A stretch of DNA of 64,000 nucleotides from Aquilaria yunnanensis. Lineage: Eukaryota; Streptophyta; Magnoliopsida; Malvales; Thymelaeaceae. The stretch is taken from positions 3,224,001-3,288,000 of the forward strand of contig CM077596.1 in assembly GCA_039654915.1 (NCBI GenBank). Direction: 5' to 3'. The notes below the pieces were generated by a model that searched no databases, had not been told where the DNA came from, and saw only the letters and a program-made list of their open reading frames with translations. Of this stretch, positions 33,251 through 44,298 are shown piece by piece; position 1 is the stretch's first letter; each line of letters starts with the position of its first letter. A program made the translations under genes and the position numbers.

Positions 33251-33554
33251 CTAGCCACATGTTTCTAGGTTTTTGACAATGGTGAGGAGGAAAATCTTGT
33301 TGGGGAAAAGGTAAATTCGAGGTCCTTTTTCCAAGCTAACTTGGATTGTTGACCCGAAGCAGTTAAATGTAGCATTGGCCATTTTGAATTAAGGAGCTAA
33401 GATCTTAAGCAACTGATTTAGGTTATGTGTAGCTGGTACAAGAACAAGGCCAGTGGAGTGGTTGCGCACATTGCAAGTAGTGTCTCAGCTTGAGATGGAC
33501 TTTGGGATTCGAGTGGTAGTATGATATTATCCACATAAGTCAACATGAGGAGAC

Positions 33555-34092
33555 TTTGAGTTTATGCCTCCTTAGTGGATTATTCATACATTGGGATTTA
33601 ATGCATGGGATCTGTGTATTGGGAATAAATTTATGGTAAAGCTCATTTATGGTGGAACCTTGAATAAAGATAAATGTGAAAAATTCAAGAAAGAGTATTT
33701 ATGAGAGTAGCTGAAAGATTCTAAGAAGATTCATGAATGAGCTTTGATGAATGGTTCTAGAAACTTCCTTGGGCACTATAGAAGGATGAGGCCTTGGCCT
33801 CATTTGGTAGTTCAGGGAGAACAACTCTAAGGGCCTTCGGGTACAAAAGCATGGTGAGTTATGGGTATTTCACAAGTATGCACAGTGATCTTCTTGGATG
33901 GGTATAGACTTGAGTAATATTATCTTGTACTTGTTATTTTCTCTCATAGTGAAGGTGAAAACTTTCTGATGATGTGAGTAATATTTTGACCGAACTTCAT
34001 TATATTCTTGTTGTCTCCTTAGCTCGTTTATTTTCTCTTTCTATCAAGATCTACTACTTGCAGGACGAAGCGGGAACTCGATTTGCCAATGA
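33555..34092 (+). repeat. Copia-1 3' LTR
   Basis: Matches the 5' LTR at 10709-11305 with many substitutions and some deletions. Starts near TTTGAGTTTATGCCTCC and ends near TTTGCCAATGA. Confidence 0.85.
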
Positions 34093-35094
34093 TGATATTA
34101 TCTAGGTTGTTCAAACTGGCTACCTGAATTTGGATATATTTAAATAGTTATAATGTAGCATATATATTAGTTTGACAAAATAGCTCTATCCAAACAGATT
34201 TACTAGATATGCCATCCAAGGGCTGCAAAGTTTCAGTTTCAGTTAACAGAACAGCCGTATACATCCGCCATTTCTCAAAGGAGATGACTTTGAGTTAACA
34301 CATTTTCTATTTTGGTTCTACAAGCCTGTTTTTAATTTATAAGTCTTAAACTTTTACAACCATATAATAACTAATCCGCTTTGTCAAAGGTTTCTTTTCG
34401 TCCCATAATTTTTGGTAGTTTTTCATATTTTAAAAAAATTAATTTCACTTTTTAATCAGCTTTGTCAAGGCTTTTTTGTTAGTACCATAACTTTTGGTAA
34501 TTTCTCATTTTATTTTAAAAAAATTGCTCTTTTTAATCAGCTTTGTATGATTTTTCATTCGTCTTATAATTTTTTGCAGTTTTTTTTAAATTTTTGTCTG
34601 GCTTGAGTTTATCATATTCATTATTGTTGGAAGAATTTTAAAAGTAATTTTGAAAAATATTTTATCAAAATTTTTTATGTAAACTTATATATTTAGGTGT
34701 AATTAAATAATTAACAGGTTTACCGTATAGCTCATAATTCTCACTGTTTATTCCCACCTGTAGCCTCGCTTCCATATCTTTATTATTTAGCTGAATAAAA
34801 AAACTAACGGATTTACCAAGTCAAATAATTGGAAAAATAACAAACAAATCATTTTTTGATAGAATAAAAAAAAAAATCATAATCGTTACATGTATTGGAA
34901 GGATTATAAAAGTTACATTAGTTGAAATATTAGAAACTTTCTAAGTACGTAAACATAAAATATCGGCTTACACATAGCTTAGCGTAAAATATTAAAAGGG
35001 CATTAATTTTTAAGAAAAAATTACTCAAAATTATTTCCACATTTTATGATGTTCTCGGAGCTTCTGGATTGTATTTGTCCTCTTCTTCTATTTT
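34093..35094. other. AT-rich intergenic DNA with a short tandem repeat
   Basis: Three imperfect units of about 80 bp lie at about 34377-34600, each with (A/C)GCTTTGT, then CATAAYTTTTGGTA and a poly-T/A tail. Nothing else recognised. Confidence 0.6.
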
Positions 35095-36058
35095 TTATTC
35101 TCTTCTTGTAGTCCTCTGAGGACAGCGTGTAACACGTTGCAATGAGAAGTCAAGTTGACGAGAAAACTCGAGTCTTTATATGACAAATACGCTACAAACA
35201 TTAAAATTTTTCTACAAAAATTTTACAAAATTCTATGTTTCCCGATTTTAATTAGTGTATTAAAAAGAAAGTAAAATTGCTTAGTTTTTAAATTTTCAGA
35301 TGTAAACTAATATCACGTTATAAAATTAATTTGATTTTAGTACACACTACCATAATCTCGAGTTCTTTATTCTATTTTAATTTTTTAACATAAATTTGAC
35401 TTAAATTTATTTATATTATTATTTATTAAAAAGTAAATTTAGAAACTATAAAAATTTTAGATTTTGAATCTAGTTTCTTCATAAATATTTTGAAAAAATA
35501 ATATAAATAAATTTAAATTTAAAAAACTAAAATGCAGTAAAAATTTGCTATTGGAGAGAGTATCTTTTAAGAAATTCTCTTCTACTAGTCCTCTGAGGAC
35601 AGTGTAACACGTGGCATTGAAAAGTCAAGTTGTCGAGTAAACTCGACTCTTTATATGACAAATGCCCTACAGTTAAAATTTTTCTATAAAAAATTTACTA
35701 AATTCAATGTTTCACGATTTTAATTAGTGTATTAAAAAATAAGTGAAACTACTTAGTTTTTCATTTTTCACATCTAATCTAATATTACCTTATAAAATTA
35801 GTTTGATTTTAGTAAATACTCTCGAATTCTTTACTCCATTTTAATTTTTTTAAATAAGTTTGACTTAAATTTATTTATAAAATTATTTATTATTTTTTAA
35901 AAAAAATATATTTAGAAACTATAAGACTTATAGATTTTGAATTTAATTTCTTAATAAAATTTTTTTAAAAAATAATAAAAATAAATTTAAATTTAATTTA
36001 AATTAAAAAACCTAAAATAAAGTAAAAAATATTCTATTGGAGAGAGTATCTTTAAATA
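35095..36058. repeat. Tandem duplication of a 480-bp unit
   Basis: Unit 1 is about 35095-35580 and unit 2 about 35581-36058. Each begins AGTCCTCTGAGGACAG, contains ACTCGASTCTTTATATGACA and TTTTAATTAGTGTATTAAAA, and ends TATTGGAGAGAGTATCTTT. Divergence between units is moderate. The right half of each unit resembles Stowaway-like AT-rich MITE sequence (AAATTTGACTTAAATTTATT). TCCTCTGAGGA is a perfect 11-bp near-palindrome. Confidence 0.85.
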
Positions 36059-36342
36059 TATTTAGTGCTTTTTTTTTTTTTTTGGTGGCCGACAGAAGAA
36101 CGTAAAGGAGGGGGTGTGGAAAAGTCGAGTGAAAATACATGTGGAGGAATTATGCCGCCGAGGACCAAGAATCATCCCCTTTTCGCTTTCGATCCACACT
36201 AGGAAAATTTCCCCGCGCTCCGCTGCGGGTAAAGGTTTTTGTATTGCAATAAATATAGAAGAATATGAATTGCAAATTATAAATTGTTTCTATTTCAAAG
36301 ATTTTGATAAACTTAATAGCATCCTTAGGTATACCCTAATAT

Positions 36343-36779
36343 CAGTGGCGGAACCAGGATTTTTGGTTCGGGGGGGCAAGCCCAGAGGAGAGTCGGCGGA
36401 GCCCGGAGGAGAGAGACGACGTCACGGTTAGGTAAAGTTGTAAATTGGGACTAATTCATACTAATTCAAAGATCAAGGAGCAAATCGTATGAGTTGGAAA
36501 CTTTGAGGACTAATAGTGCATTTAGGCCATTTTAGAATATCCCCCTTAATGTAGAGGGAATAACTACTCACTGGCTCCCCACTTTCTTCAGAGCCTACCT
36601 TATTGCCCCCCCATCTTTATATTTTTCCACAATATTTGGGGGGGCAAAATACACACCCTATCCTTAATTTTTGATAAAATCATCAAATTACTACCTTATA
36701 TTTACGTTTTTTCAAAATTCCCGGGGGAGGGGGGGGGGGGGCGGTCGCCCCCTCCCAGCAAGGCGTAGCTCCGCCACTG
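36343..36779. mobile_element. hAT-type MITE with 8-bp target duplication, inside the Helitron
   Basis: TIRs CAGTGGCGGAACCAGG and, in reverse complement, CAGTGGCGGAGCTACG. Flanked by the exact 8-bp duplication CCTAATAT (36335-36342 and 36780-36787). The interior is GC-rich with G and C homopolymers (GGGGGGG near 36370 and 36730). 437 bp, no transposase. Confidence 0.92.
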
Positions 36780-36976
36780 CCTAATATATATATATATATG
36801 AGTAATTATTTTATCTAATTTATGTCGTAGTCCCTCCCATCACCATATTTTGCAAAAATATACTCAAAAGCCAAAGTTTTTATTCCTTGTTTTGGTTGGG
36901 GCTATGATTTACCAAAATTCTAATACCAATTTTCATTAAATGATAATATATATATATACAGCAAACTAAAAACAAC

Positions 36977-37309
36977 TTGGTTTTTTCTCAAAAAAAGAAG
37001 TTTCGAAATCAACATAATAATTTGAGAATTCCAACAAAAATTTTCATTCCAATAGAAAACAATGACACGCTTTATAGATGTTCAGATTACAGTTGTCTTC
37101 AACACTCTTGTTCTGATATCATTTTTGATTATCCATACACAATAATGGGCATTGCAATTTGTTGGGAAGAAGTCATAGGAACACAGACAGATGTGAAAAA
37201 AAATCCGTCGACTGGAACTTCTATTACATATAAAGGTATAGATAACAACAATTTGGAACATAATTTAGCTAAAATAGTTATTGGTGATAAGCAAAGTAGC
37301 TCCATTTAG
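36977..37309 (+). CDS. Unrecognised 110-codon ORF within the Helitron
   Basis: Opposite in direction to the Helitron. The frame stays open upstream to a CAG at about 36960 that looks like a 3' splice site (TATATATACAG), so it could be an exon remnant. Visible features are a Lys/Asn-rich N-terminus, two close cysteines in YRCSDYSCLQHSC, and IMGIAICWEEVIGTQTDV. I cannot assign a family; a captured replication protein A-like fragment is possible but not supported by a motif I trust. Confidence 0.3.
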   Translation: MVFSQKKKFRNQHNNLRIPTKIFIPIENNDTLYRCSDYSCLQHSCSDIIFDYPYTIMGIAICWEEVIGTQTDVKKNPSTGTSITYKGIDNNNLEHNLAKIVIGDKQSSSI

Positions 37310-39000
37310 ACAAACAAATAATTGCGAATAAAAAATAACATAACTATTACAAACTTGAAAGCTAAAAGAGAGACAACCAAGAAGGAAAAAGACAAAATAA
37401 CAAATCCTGTCTGAACTGCTAGTTTGGCCAAGACACTGCTGGAAGAAAAAATTTGTTATGGAAAACAATGCAGAAGAAAAAACAACTATCTAGATAAACA
37501 TCCAAAAGGGACCTAAATTGCTTACCAATCACCTTCTTCGGCTCACACTGATACGAAATCCAGCTATTGTTAGCTGCAACAGATTATGAAAACTATCACT
37601 CGACTCACTGGAAATCGACAACACCTATATATATGAACCGAGGCAATAAAACAGTAGACACGAACAACACATGATGAATACACAAATTCTACAGCTGAAA
37701 GCCAGAAATACACTGGAAACTGACAAAGGACCGAGAACAAAATCTAGATACAAAATAGACCGAGAACAAAGTATGGATATAGATGTTATGGATGCTACAC
37801 TGTATTGGAAGTGTAGATGATCAAAAGAGCAAATATCAGGAAGAGCAACCTGTCTGCTTCCGCTGGCAACACCTATATACACGGAGCAAGGGAATCAAGC
37901 ACTTATTATCATCCGTCACTGCTAGCTATAGCTGTCGGATGAAACCATCCCTTCATTGCATGCAATTCTTCTCCATCTGCCTACGTATCCCATACCATCT
38001 TCCTACATAGACACGTTAACCTCACAACACACACAAAACGGACACATGTCAGTTTTAAACAAAAAAAATACCATAAACAATAAGGTATAGAAATCACCTT
38101 ATTTTACAACATATACAAAACTGATACAAATCAGTGTTGAAAAACAAAAATAATGAAAACATGAAGTTAGCAGTATCACCCTACTTTACCTCTGCAAACC
38201 ACGCTAGTCATCATACATTGCCTCAAATGACACCTAGACACACAATCATTGTGTTTCCTCTACACTGACGTCGCTTGGCCAGTACAATGGAGGGCTGAAA
38301 CTGAATTGCCTAGCCAGATTCATTAAGTTACAAAAACCAAAGGACCAACCCCCATAATTTACCCACAAAAAACATGCCACATGACAACCAGGCCCCCATC
38401 TTTCGCATGCAGGAAGATACGGACAGCAACATACAGTGAATTTAATTACAATGGTAGAATACACTGCAAGGAGAAAAAGACCAGGGTGAGAGAGCCTCAG
38501 AAGGAACAAATTGGGTATATAAGCAACAAAAATCAGACGAACAAACCTATTCCATAGTTACTGCTTCGGGTGTATAGTAACGGAGGTGAACGACTTGGCC
38601 TAAGCACAACGGAGCAACAATTAGGCATCGGAACAGAGATTGAATATAGAATCAATAGTAATGAAACGAAGAATAAAAGGAGAACAAAGAAATTGCAAGA
38701 GAAATAACTGGAAGAGACCGAGGACAATAACTGACAAAGCTTAAGGGGAACGCGAAGAGAACAGAGAAGGAAAAAAATCAAGCAAAGCAGCTGTGTTGGT
38801 TCCCCGTGGAAGTAGGGGAATCCATATAAATACAAAGAATCTCCAAGCGGTGGGAGAAGCCAGAAGGCAGAGGATGAGATGCCCTCCCCCATGCAAGTTA
38901 TGTTATGGAGGCACGTATCAATTGAGAGGTTCTGCCGGAGACAGCTGGCATTAAGCATGAGGAGGAAGTCGGCACATTAAGGGAAGCAGTGATTAGCAGT
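37310..39000. other. Helitron interior of gene-like composition, no recognised gene
   Basis: Base composition is less AT-rich than the surroundings. It holds several short ORFs on both strands (a hydrophobic one at 38533-38958 minus) without recognisable domains. Probably captured or regulatory sequence, not a working gene. Confidence 0.4.
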
Positions 39001-39039
39001 TATTAATAAGGAAAAAAGCTGCGATTGTTGAAATATGCC

Positions 39040-39351
39040 ATGTGGCAGGAGGAGACATGCCTATTCCGTTTTAGTGGTGCTGGTAGTCCCTTAACATGAA
39101 GGCAGGTGGCAGTGGGGAAGAGACGGTTCATGCCTTAATTGTAGCCGGCAGCAAGTTTCATGAAGAGACGCTTAATGCTTCAATTGTAGGCGTGAGGAAG
39201 TTAGCATCTACATTAGAAAAGACATAACAGGTGGATATAATACATTGCAAAAGATATAAGATCTGGAGGAGCAAAAGCAGCATTAAACCATTTCAGAAAT
39301 GCCATGTGTCAGCAGGGAACATGCCTGTTCCACTTTAGTGTATAATATAGA
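39040..39351 (-). repeat. Duplicated 5'-terminal region of the Helitron
   Basis: The terminal 70 bp (from 39351 down) resemble a second copy at about 39042-39083: both have, on the plus strand, GCCATGTG(T/G)CAG, then ACATGCCT(G/A)TTCC, then TTTAGTG. Between them GAGACG, AATTGTAG and CTTAATTG/CTTCAATTG blocks are also repeated. Confidence 0.6.
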
Positions 39352-41610
39352 TTAGCCAAAGATTAATTTTATTATTATTGTTATATATAAAAAATTTTAT
39401 TCTTATTGTCATCCCAACCCGGACAATCGGACAAAGTTTCAGACGGATATGTAGAGATTCAGGGTCTCTTCTCTTTTATAACATTGTCTTATAAAAATTG
39501 ATTCAGTCATTATTTTAGTTACTAAAAATGTTGATATGCTCTTTTTTTTAATTACTATAATAATTTATTTCTTTCTATAAACTTGTATGATGATTTTGAA
39601 TACCAAAAAAATTTTATTGTGGAAAAATGTGTTTGTTGTTTATTGCCTCAATTTTGTTATCCTTGAACTAGTTATTTGTTTTAGGACTGAATGCAACCTG
39701 AAGGAGGAGAATAGTTTGCATATTAGTTTAGCTTAAAATTTATAACAAGTTTGATATATTTTTAATTCATTTACTGACTAAATTAAAAGGAATATGAATT
39801 CATTATAGTTGAACCTGTTCGCATAAATGAATTGAATAAGCTAAATTGAGTCAAATAGAGCCAAGTAAATTAGCTAAATTTAGTTTGAAGACACTTGGCA
39901 AAGTTTAATCAGGGGGCTCGGTAATTTCGATAATGTTAAGATATTTGATTGTCCATGTTGTGCACACTTGATTGAACAAGGGAGGTTAAAAGATGGATCA
40001 ATTTTATGTGTCTTCCTTGGATACACCACAAGAGTGAAATAATACAGGTTGTGGTATTGAAAAACTTCCAAAATTTTCATCAAAATTGGGATCGACTATC
40101 ACTAATTCTATGTAATTGAATAATCAAGATAGAACTAATAAGGATGGTACTAGAAGTAGGGAACTTTTTACATCCACCAGGGTGGACGTCCACCATAGGA
40201 TAGAACGTTAATGGTATTAACAATTATGAGGTGTGGAAATTAGATGGATAAGACAATTTTTGAATTTTAGATTTTGACATTAATTGTGGGATAAACATGA
40301 TATTTTTTAGGAGATTTTATAGAATAAAATCTCACTTTCTTTTTTTATGAAGAATAAAATCTCTTTTATTGTTCTTATTTTTAAGGGGTCCAAATCAATT
40401 ATAGTTTCTCAATTTTGATGCTAAACTTTTAATATTCTGTTCGACATTGACTAAAACAAAGACTAACTAATTTATATAACATCTTAAAATAATTAAACAC
40501 AAGAAAACCAGTCACAAACACCAGACTAGCAGTCATAGACAACAGATTAACTAATTTACACGCTAACTTAACATAATTAGACACCAAAAGAGCATTACTA
40601 AATACTAGAACAACAATTCTAAATACTAAAATAACAAAACTAAACACCAAAATAGCAGTACTATACGCCAGACTAACTAGTTTATACACCAATATAACAT
40701 AATTAGGCATTATAAAAGTAATACTAGGCAACAGAACAACAATTCTAAACACCACAACAACACTTTAGATAATAGTTCAATAGGTACATGACATCAATTC
40801 CACATAGTGTAATAACCAATTTACCCTTAATGCTATTTTCATAATTTTGCCCATCAATTCAGAAAATTAATGTGAAATGAAGGAATTTTGATTCTTAGAG
40901 AATTCCTCTGATGATAACTAAGTCAAATTCCAAGTTAGATTCAATATTAATTTTTTTAGGCTAGGAATATTTTTGTCCATTTCCAACCAAGCATTGCATT
41001 GAAAATCTAAGAGCTCCATTGGAATCTACTTATCTAATTTGTTTTATTTAAATCACTTTTCTCATTATCCCACTATTATTGTTTCTTTTTCTCTTCCCAA
41101 TATACCAATCTAGTTAAGACTTCTTGTTCCTAATACTTAGAAGCTTCATTTATTCTTCCTCTTTTCTTATTCTTTTCTATCACCAACTTGCTGCCTTCAC
41201 CACACCAAGAAAACAAATATCTATCTATGCCTGCCATTCTCTAATTTATCGTACTCATCACTTTGTTCTAGCTTTGGCCATATTTTGCCCTCACAACTGC
41301 CTCCATTGTTCCTAGTTTTGTGCCCAAGAGTGGAGAAGAAGTCATCACACTATTTTGTATTGTTGTCATCTTTATTGTGCTCTTTATTAAAACTGTGTAA
41401 ACCCAGCACCTAGGGCTTTATTTATTTATTATCCAAGGTACATTGAATGTTATTTAATTTCCTCTTTATATTTAGGTTCATTAGATTGAAGCAAACCATC
41501 CAAAAGTGAGCTTACATTTTTTTTATTCCAAGTTCAATTTTTATAGCCACTAAATCGTTATATAACTCAATATTTTGTCTATTGTGCTCCTAGTTTGTCA
41601 TCTAAGAAGG
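39352..41610. other. Intergenic DNA with a degenerate tandem repeat
   Basis: At about 40440-40760 the phrases GACTAACTAATTTATA, ACATAATTAGACACC and AACAACAATTCTAAA recur with a period near 80-125 bp. This produces a spurious hydrophobic minus-strand ORF. The remainder (a pyrimidine-rich stretch at 41080-41330, otherwise AT-rich) shows no gene I recognise. Confidence 0.55.
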
Positions 41611-41994
41611 TTAATGGTAGGAAACGAGCCTAAGGGCCTAGATACAGATGACTGGTGGACGGCCCGTGCCTGGAAGCCCAAGAACACCCCAAAAGGAAAC
41701 TTCTCTCCGAAGGAAAATTACATCCCACAAAATATGGGATGAGCTATGGGATTTCTATCCCAAAAATGAACTACCCGGAGCTTATCTTGACTATATAAAC
41801 CCCACACCAATCCCAAGGTAAGCAATTTGGCTCTCTTCTTCTTTTCTCCATTACTCACTACCAGAAAACTAGTTTAAGCAATGAAGGGTTTCTCTCGGGA
41901 GCACATCTCAAGGCTCTGATGCTATTCTTGGATGCAGGATTCCGATCAGTTGTTTGTTGAGCTATTAGGTCCCTCCTACCTTATCACATTCCCA
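41611..41994 (+). repeat. Gypsy-3 5' LTR
   Basis: Matches 53775-54156 (GAGCTATGGGATTTCTAT, CCCCACACCAATCCCAAGGT). TATA box CTATATAAAC at 41791-41800, with the same box at 53953-53962. Ends CACATTCCCA. Confidence 0.88.
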
Positions 41995-42001
41995 ATGAAT
42001 T

Positions 42002-42019
42002 TGGCGCCATTTGTGGGAA
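42002..42019 (+). other. Gypsy-3 primer-binding site
   Basis: TGGCGCCATTTGTGGGAA, a few bases after the LTR end, closely related to the Gypsy-2 site. Confidence 0.75.
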
Positions 42020-42059
42020 CCTAGAATGGTGAACACGTGAAGATCATGAATGGAAAATC

Positions 42060-43610
42060 AAGACCTATGCGGACTGAGTAGGAGAGCCATTGCCCAGAGA
42101 GGTTCATAGGGCCCGCTCGTGAAGAGACACCCCAATAAGATGACCTTAAGAATCCTACGAGGCTTCAAAAGGACACCTGTAAGGGTAAGAGCCCTATGCC
42201 TCTGAATGATAAGCAATTTTAGGCATTACAACAAGCCCTCTTTGAACAACTAAAGGTGACATTCTAGCAGGAAATACGAAAAGACCTGCCTAAGGCTCTG
42301 GAAGAGACTGTGGAAAGCCACCCGAAGGGGCCTCACCTAGTCTCTCCATGATGCTAGCCTTCGAGGGCTTAAACTTAGGAGAAGCTGTCCCTTTTGGATT
42401 GCTCGGATGTTCCTAGCGTCATCAGTGCGAGCTTATAAAGAATTGACCAGATGGGAAAGTGCATGCGGGCCTGAAAGTGGTTCTAAGAATACCCTACCAT
42501 GGGCACAGGCATGGAGTACTTATGGCTCCAACCCTTCTCAGAAGAGATAATTAATGCCCCCACTCCTTAGCGATTTTGCATGTTGAAGATCAACTTATAC
42601 GATGACCTTACAGACCCAATAAATCATCCGCAGAAGTACATTACCTTTATAAGGCTTGAAAGGACCTTCAATGCCATCATGTGTAAGGCCTTTAGCTTTA
42701 CACTAACAGGGGTCATCGCCTCTTGGGTTAGTACCAACTGGGGGCACCACTTTGCCTTATTTAGGGATCTTTCCTAGGTCTTCCTTAAACATTTCTTGGG
42801 AAGCCGGCCAACCCCAAAAATAGTGGCCTACCTACTGAAAATCTGACAAGGTTGAGAAGGGTCCTTAATGAACTATTTCCAAAGGTTTAATGTATAAGCA
42901 GTGCAAGCTCAAGGACTATCCCCAGAGCTACACTTGGTAGCCATCACCCAAGGGCTAGCCTGGGATTTGAGATAGGTTTGGGACCTTCATGAGAATTCTG
43001 TATAGGACCTAGAGGAGTTCTTTGACCATGCCATAAGGCACATGCATGCTAAGGAGCTCAACCAACAGGCGATCCCTACGGACCGCCTCAGTGCCAAAAA
43101 AGGAGGACCCCGAAAAAGGGGCAGGGGAGACTCTCAATTGAAGTTTTCCCTTCTGCCCTTAAAAGAAACAAGGTCAAACATTCTTTATGCCCTAGTGAAA
43201 AAGAACCAAGTCCCTAGGTGGCCATCAGCTATGCCCCATTGGGTAAAAAAAACCCTCAAGAAATACTGTAGGTACCCCAAGGACAAAGGGCCAAAGAATG
43301 CTGGCAGTTGAAGAAGCTATATGAGGAAATGATCCAGGAAAGCAAGCTAAAGGAATATCTATTTAGGCGAGCATTTCCTTGCTGGAGAGAAGAAGAAAGG
43401 CCCCATAGAAAGAATGATGAAGGCTATAACAATAGGGGACAAAGGCTCAAAGGGCCCTTTTCCACAAGGGATTGCTGAAATCCTGGACCTCCAGCAGGGG
43501 TGGTTCACATGATCTTCAAGGGATAAGCCTCTACAGCTCAGAAAAGGCAAGAGCACGAGATCATGCAATTAGAGGCCACTGACCTTAGCCAGATCATAAC
43601 AAGGGCCAAC
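42060..43610 (+). pseudogene. Gypsy-3 gag remnant
   Basis: Only pieces remain open. 42580-42777 has the gag core start (LYDDLTDPINHPQKYI, FSFTLTGVIASW). 42780-43040 continues with FLKHFLGSRP-like and a NYFQRFN-like segment in shifted frames. 43042-43311 has a basic stretch, then KKYCRYPKDKG, the decayed zinc-knuckle region. Many stops. Confidence 0.8.
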
Positions 43611-43622
43611 GCATCATAGGTA

Positions 43623-43983
43623 GTGGTACCACACATGGACCCATTAATATTGAGGGAACGCATCAATAACTTTGATGTAAAAAAGGTCTACTTGGATACG
43701 GGGGCTAACACTAATGTCATTTTTATTGACCTACTAGAAAAAATAAAGATCAAAAGGTCCTCCTTATCACCGGTAACTGGGCCTACCTTCGAGATCGGCA
43801 AAATGAGGTCCCTATGTTTGGAACCATTAAGGTTCCATTAATGTTGATAGGAAAGGATCACAATGGGGAGCTTGCATGTTACTCCCATGATGCCGAGTTC
43901 CTCATCTTGGACATTCCATCCCACTATAATGCCATCCTCAGGCGGCCAACACAGGTACAATTCCACATACGGGCCGACGTTTG
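43623..43983 (+). pseudogene. Gypsy-3 aspartic protease remnant
   Basis: FDVKKVYLDTGANTNVIFID (about 43671-43730) keeps an Asp-Thr-Gly active site, unlike Gypsy-1 and Gypsy-2. A frameshift near 43810-43840 separates the rest, which ends HYNAILRRPTQ-like near 43925-43950. Confidence 0.82.
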
Positions 43984-44298
43984 AAAATTAACGGTGCTTT
44001 TCATGATGCCTATTAGAGATGCAACAGTGTTTGTCAATTAGGCAGTAGTACGCAAAGGTTTTGTGTCAACCATATGAAAGCCTAACAAGAAGGCCCTTAT
44101 ATCAGTAGAATCTAAAAGGCACAAGGAGGCCCATACAAAAAATGAGGACGGTGCAGCTCTACCTAAAGACTCAAAGCTGGTGGAGATAGCCCCCATGAAA
44201 GAAATCAAGATTGGTAAGGTCTTCCGCTTGAGGTAAAACAAATGCTTACTTAATTTCTTATAGCAAATGTAGATGTATTTGTTTGGGCCCCTGGTGAG

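Larger units (their letters stand above)
10709..34092 (+). mobile_element. Copia-1: Ty1/copia retrotransposon, outermost of a three-level nest
   Basis: Defined by a related LTR pair (10709-11305 and about 33555-34092), a TGGTATCGGAGC primer site after the 5' LTR, a copia-type gag and a fragment of pol. It was split near 12225 by Gypsy-1, and Gypsy-1 was in turn split by Gypsy-2. Without insertions it would be about 2.8 kb, so most of pol (integrase, reverse transcriptase, RNase H) is deleted. The LTRs differ visibly along their whole length, more than those of Gypsy-2. No clean 5-bp target duplication could be read. Confidence 0.85.
36199..39351 (-). mobile_element. Non-autonomous Helitron
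   Basis: Read on the minus strand the element starts TCTATATTATACACTAAAGT (from 39351), a typical plant Helitron 5' end. It finishes with a GC hairpin (CCCGCAGCGGAGCGCGGG, 36229-36212) about 9 bases before a terminal CTAG (36202-36199). It sits between A and T, the Helitron target. No Rep/helicase ORF is present. It contains a hAT element (36343-36779) and gene-like but unrecognised sequence. A TATA-like TATTTATATGG lies near 38825 on the minus strand. Confidence 0.8.

Noticed and set aside
40429..40755. 108-codon hydrophobic minus-strand ORF, possible membrane protein
   Set aside because: It arises from a degenerate tandem repeat of TTAGTATTAC-like DNA; the protein repeats simply reflect the DNA repeat.
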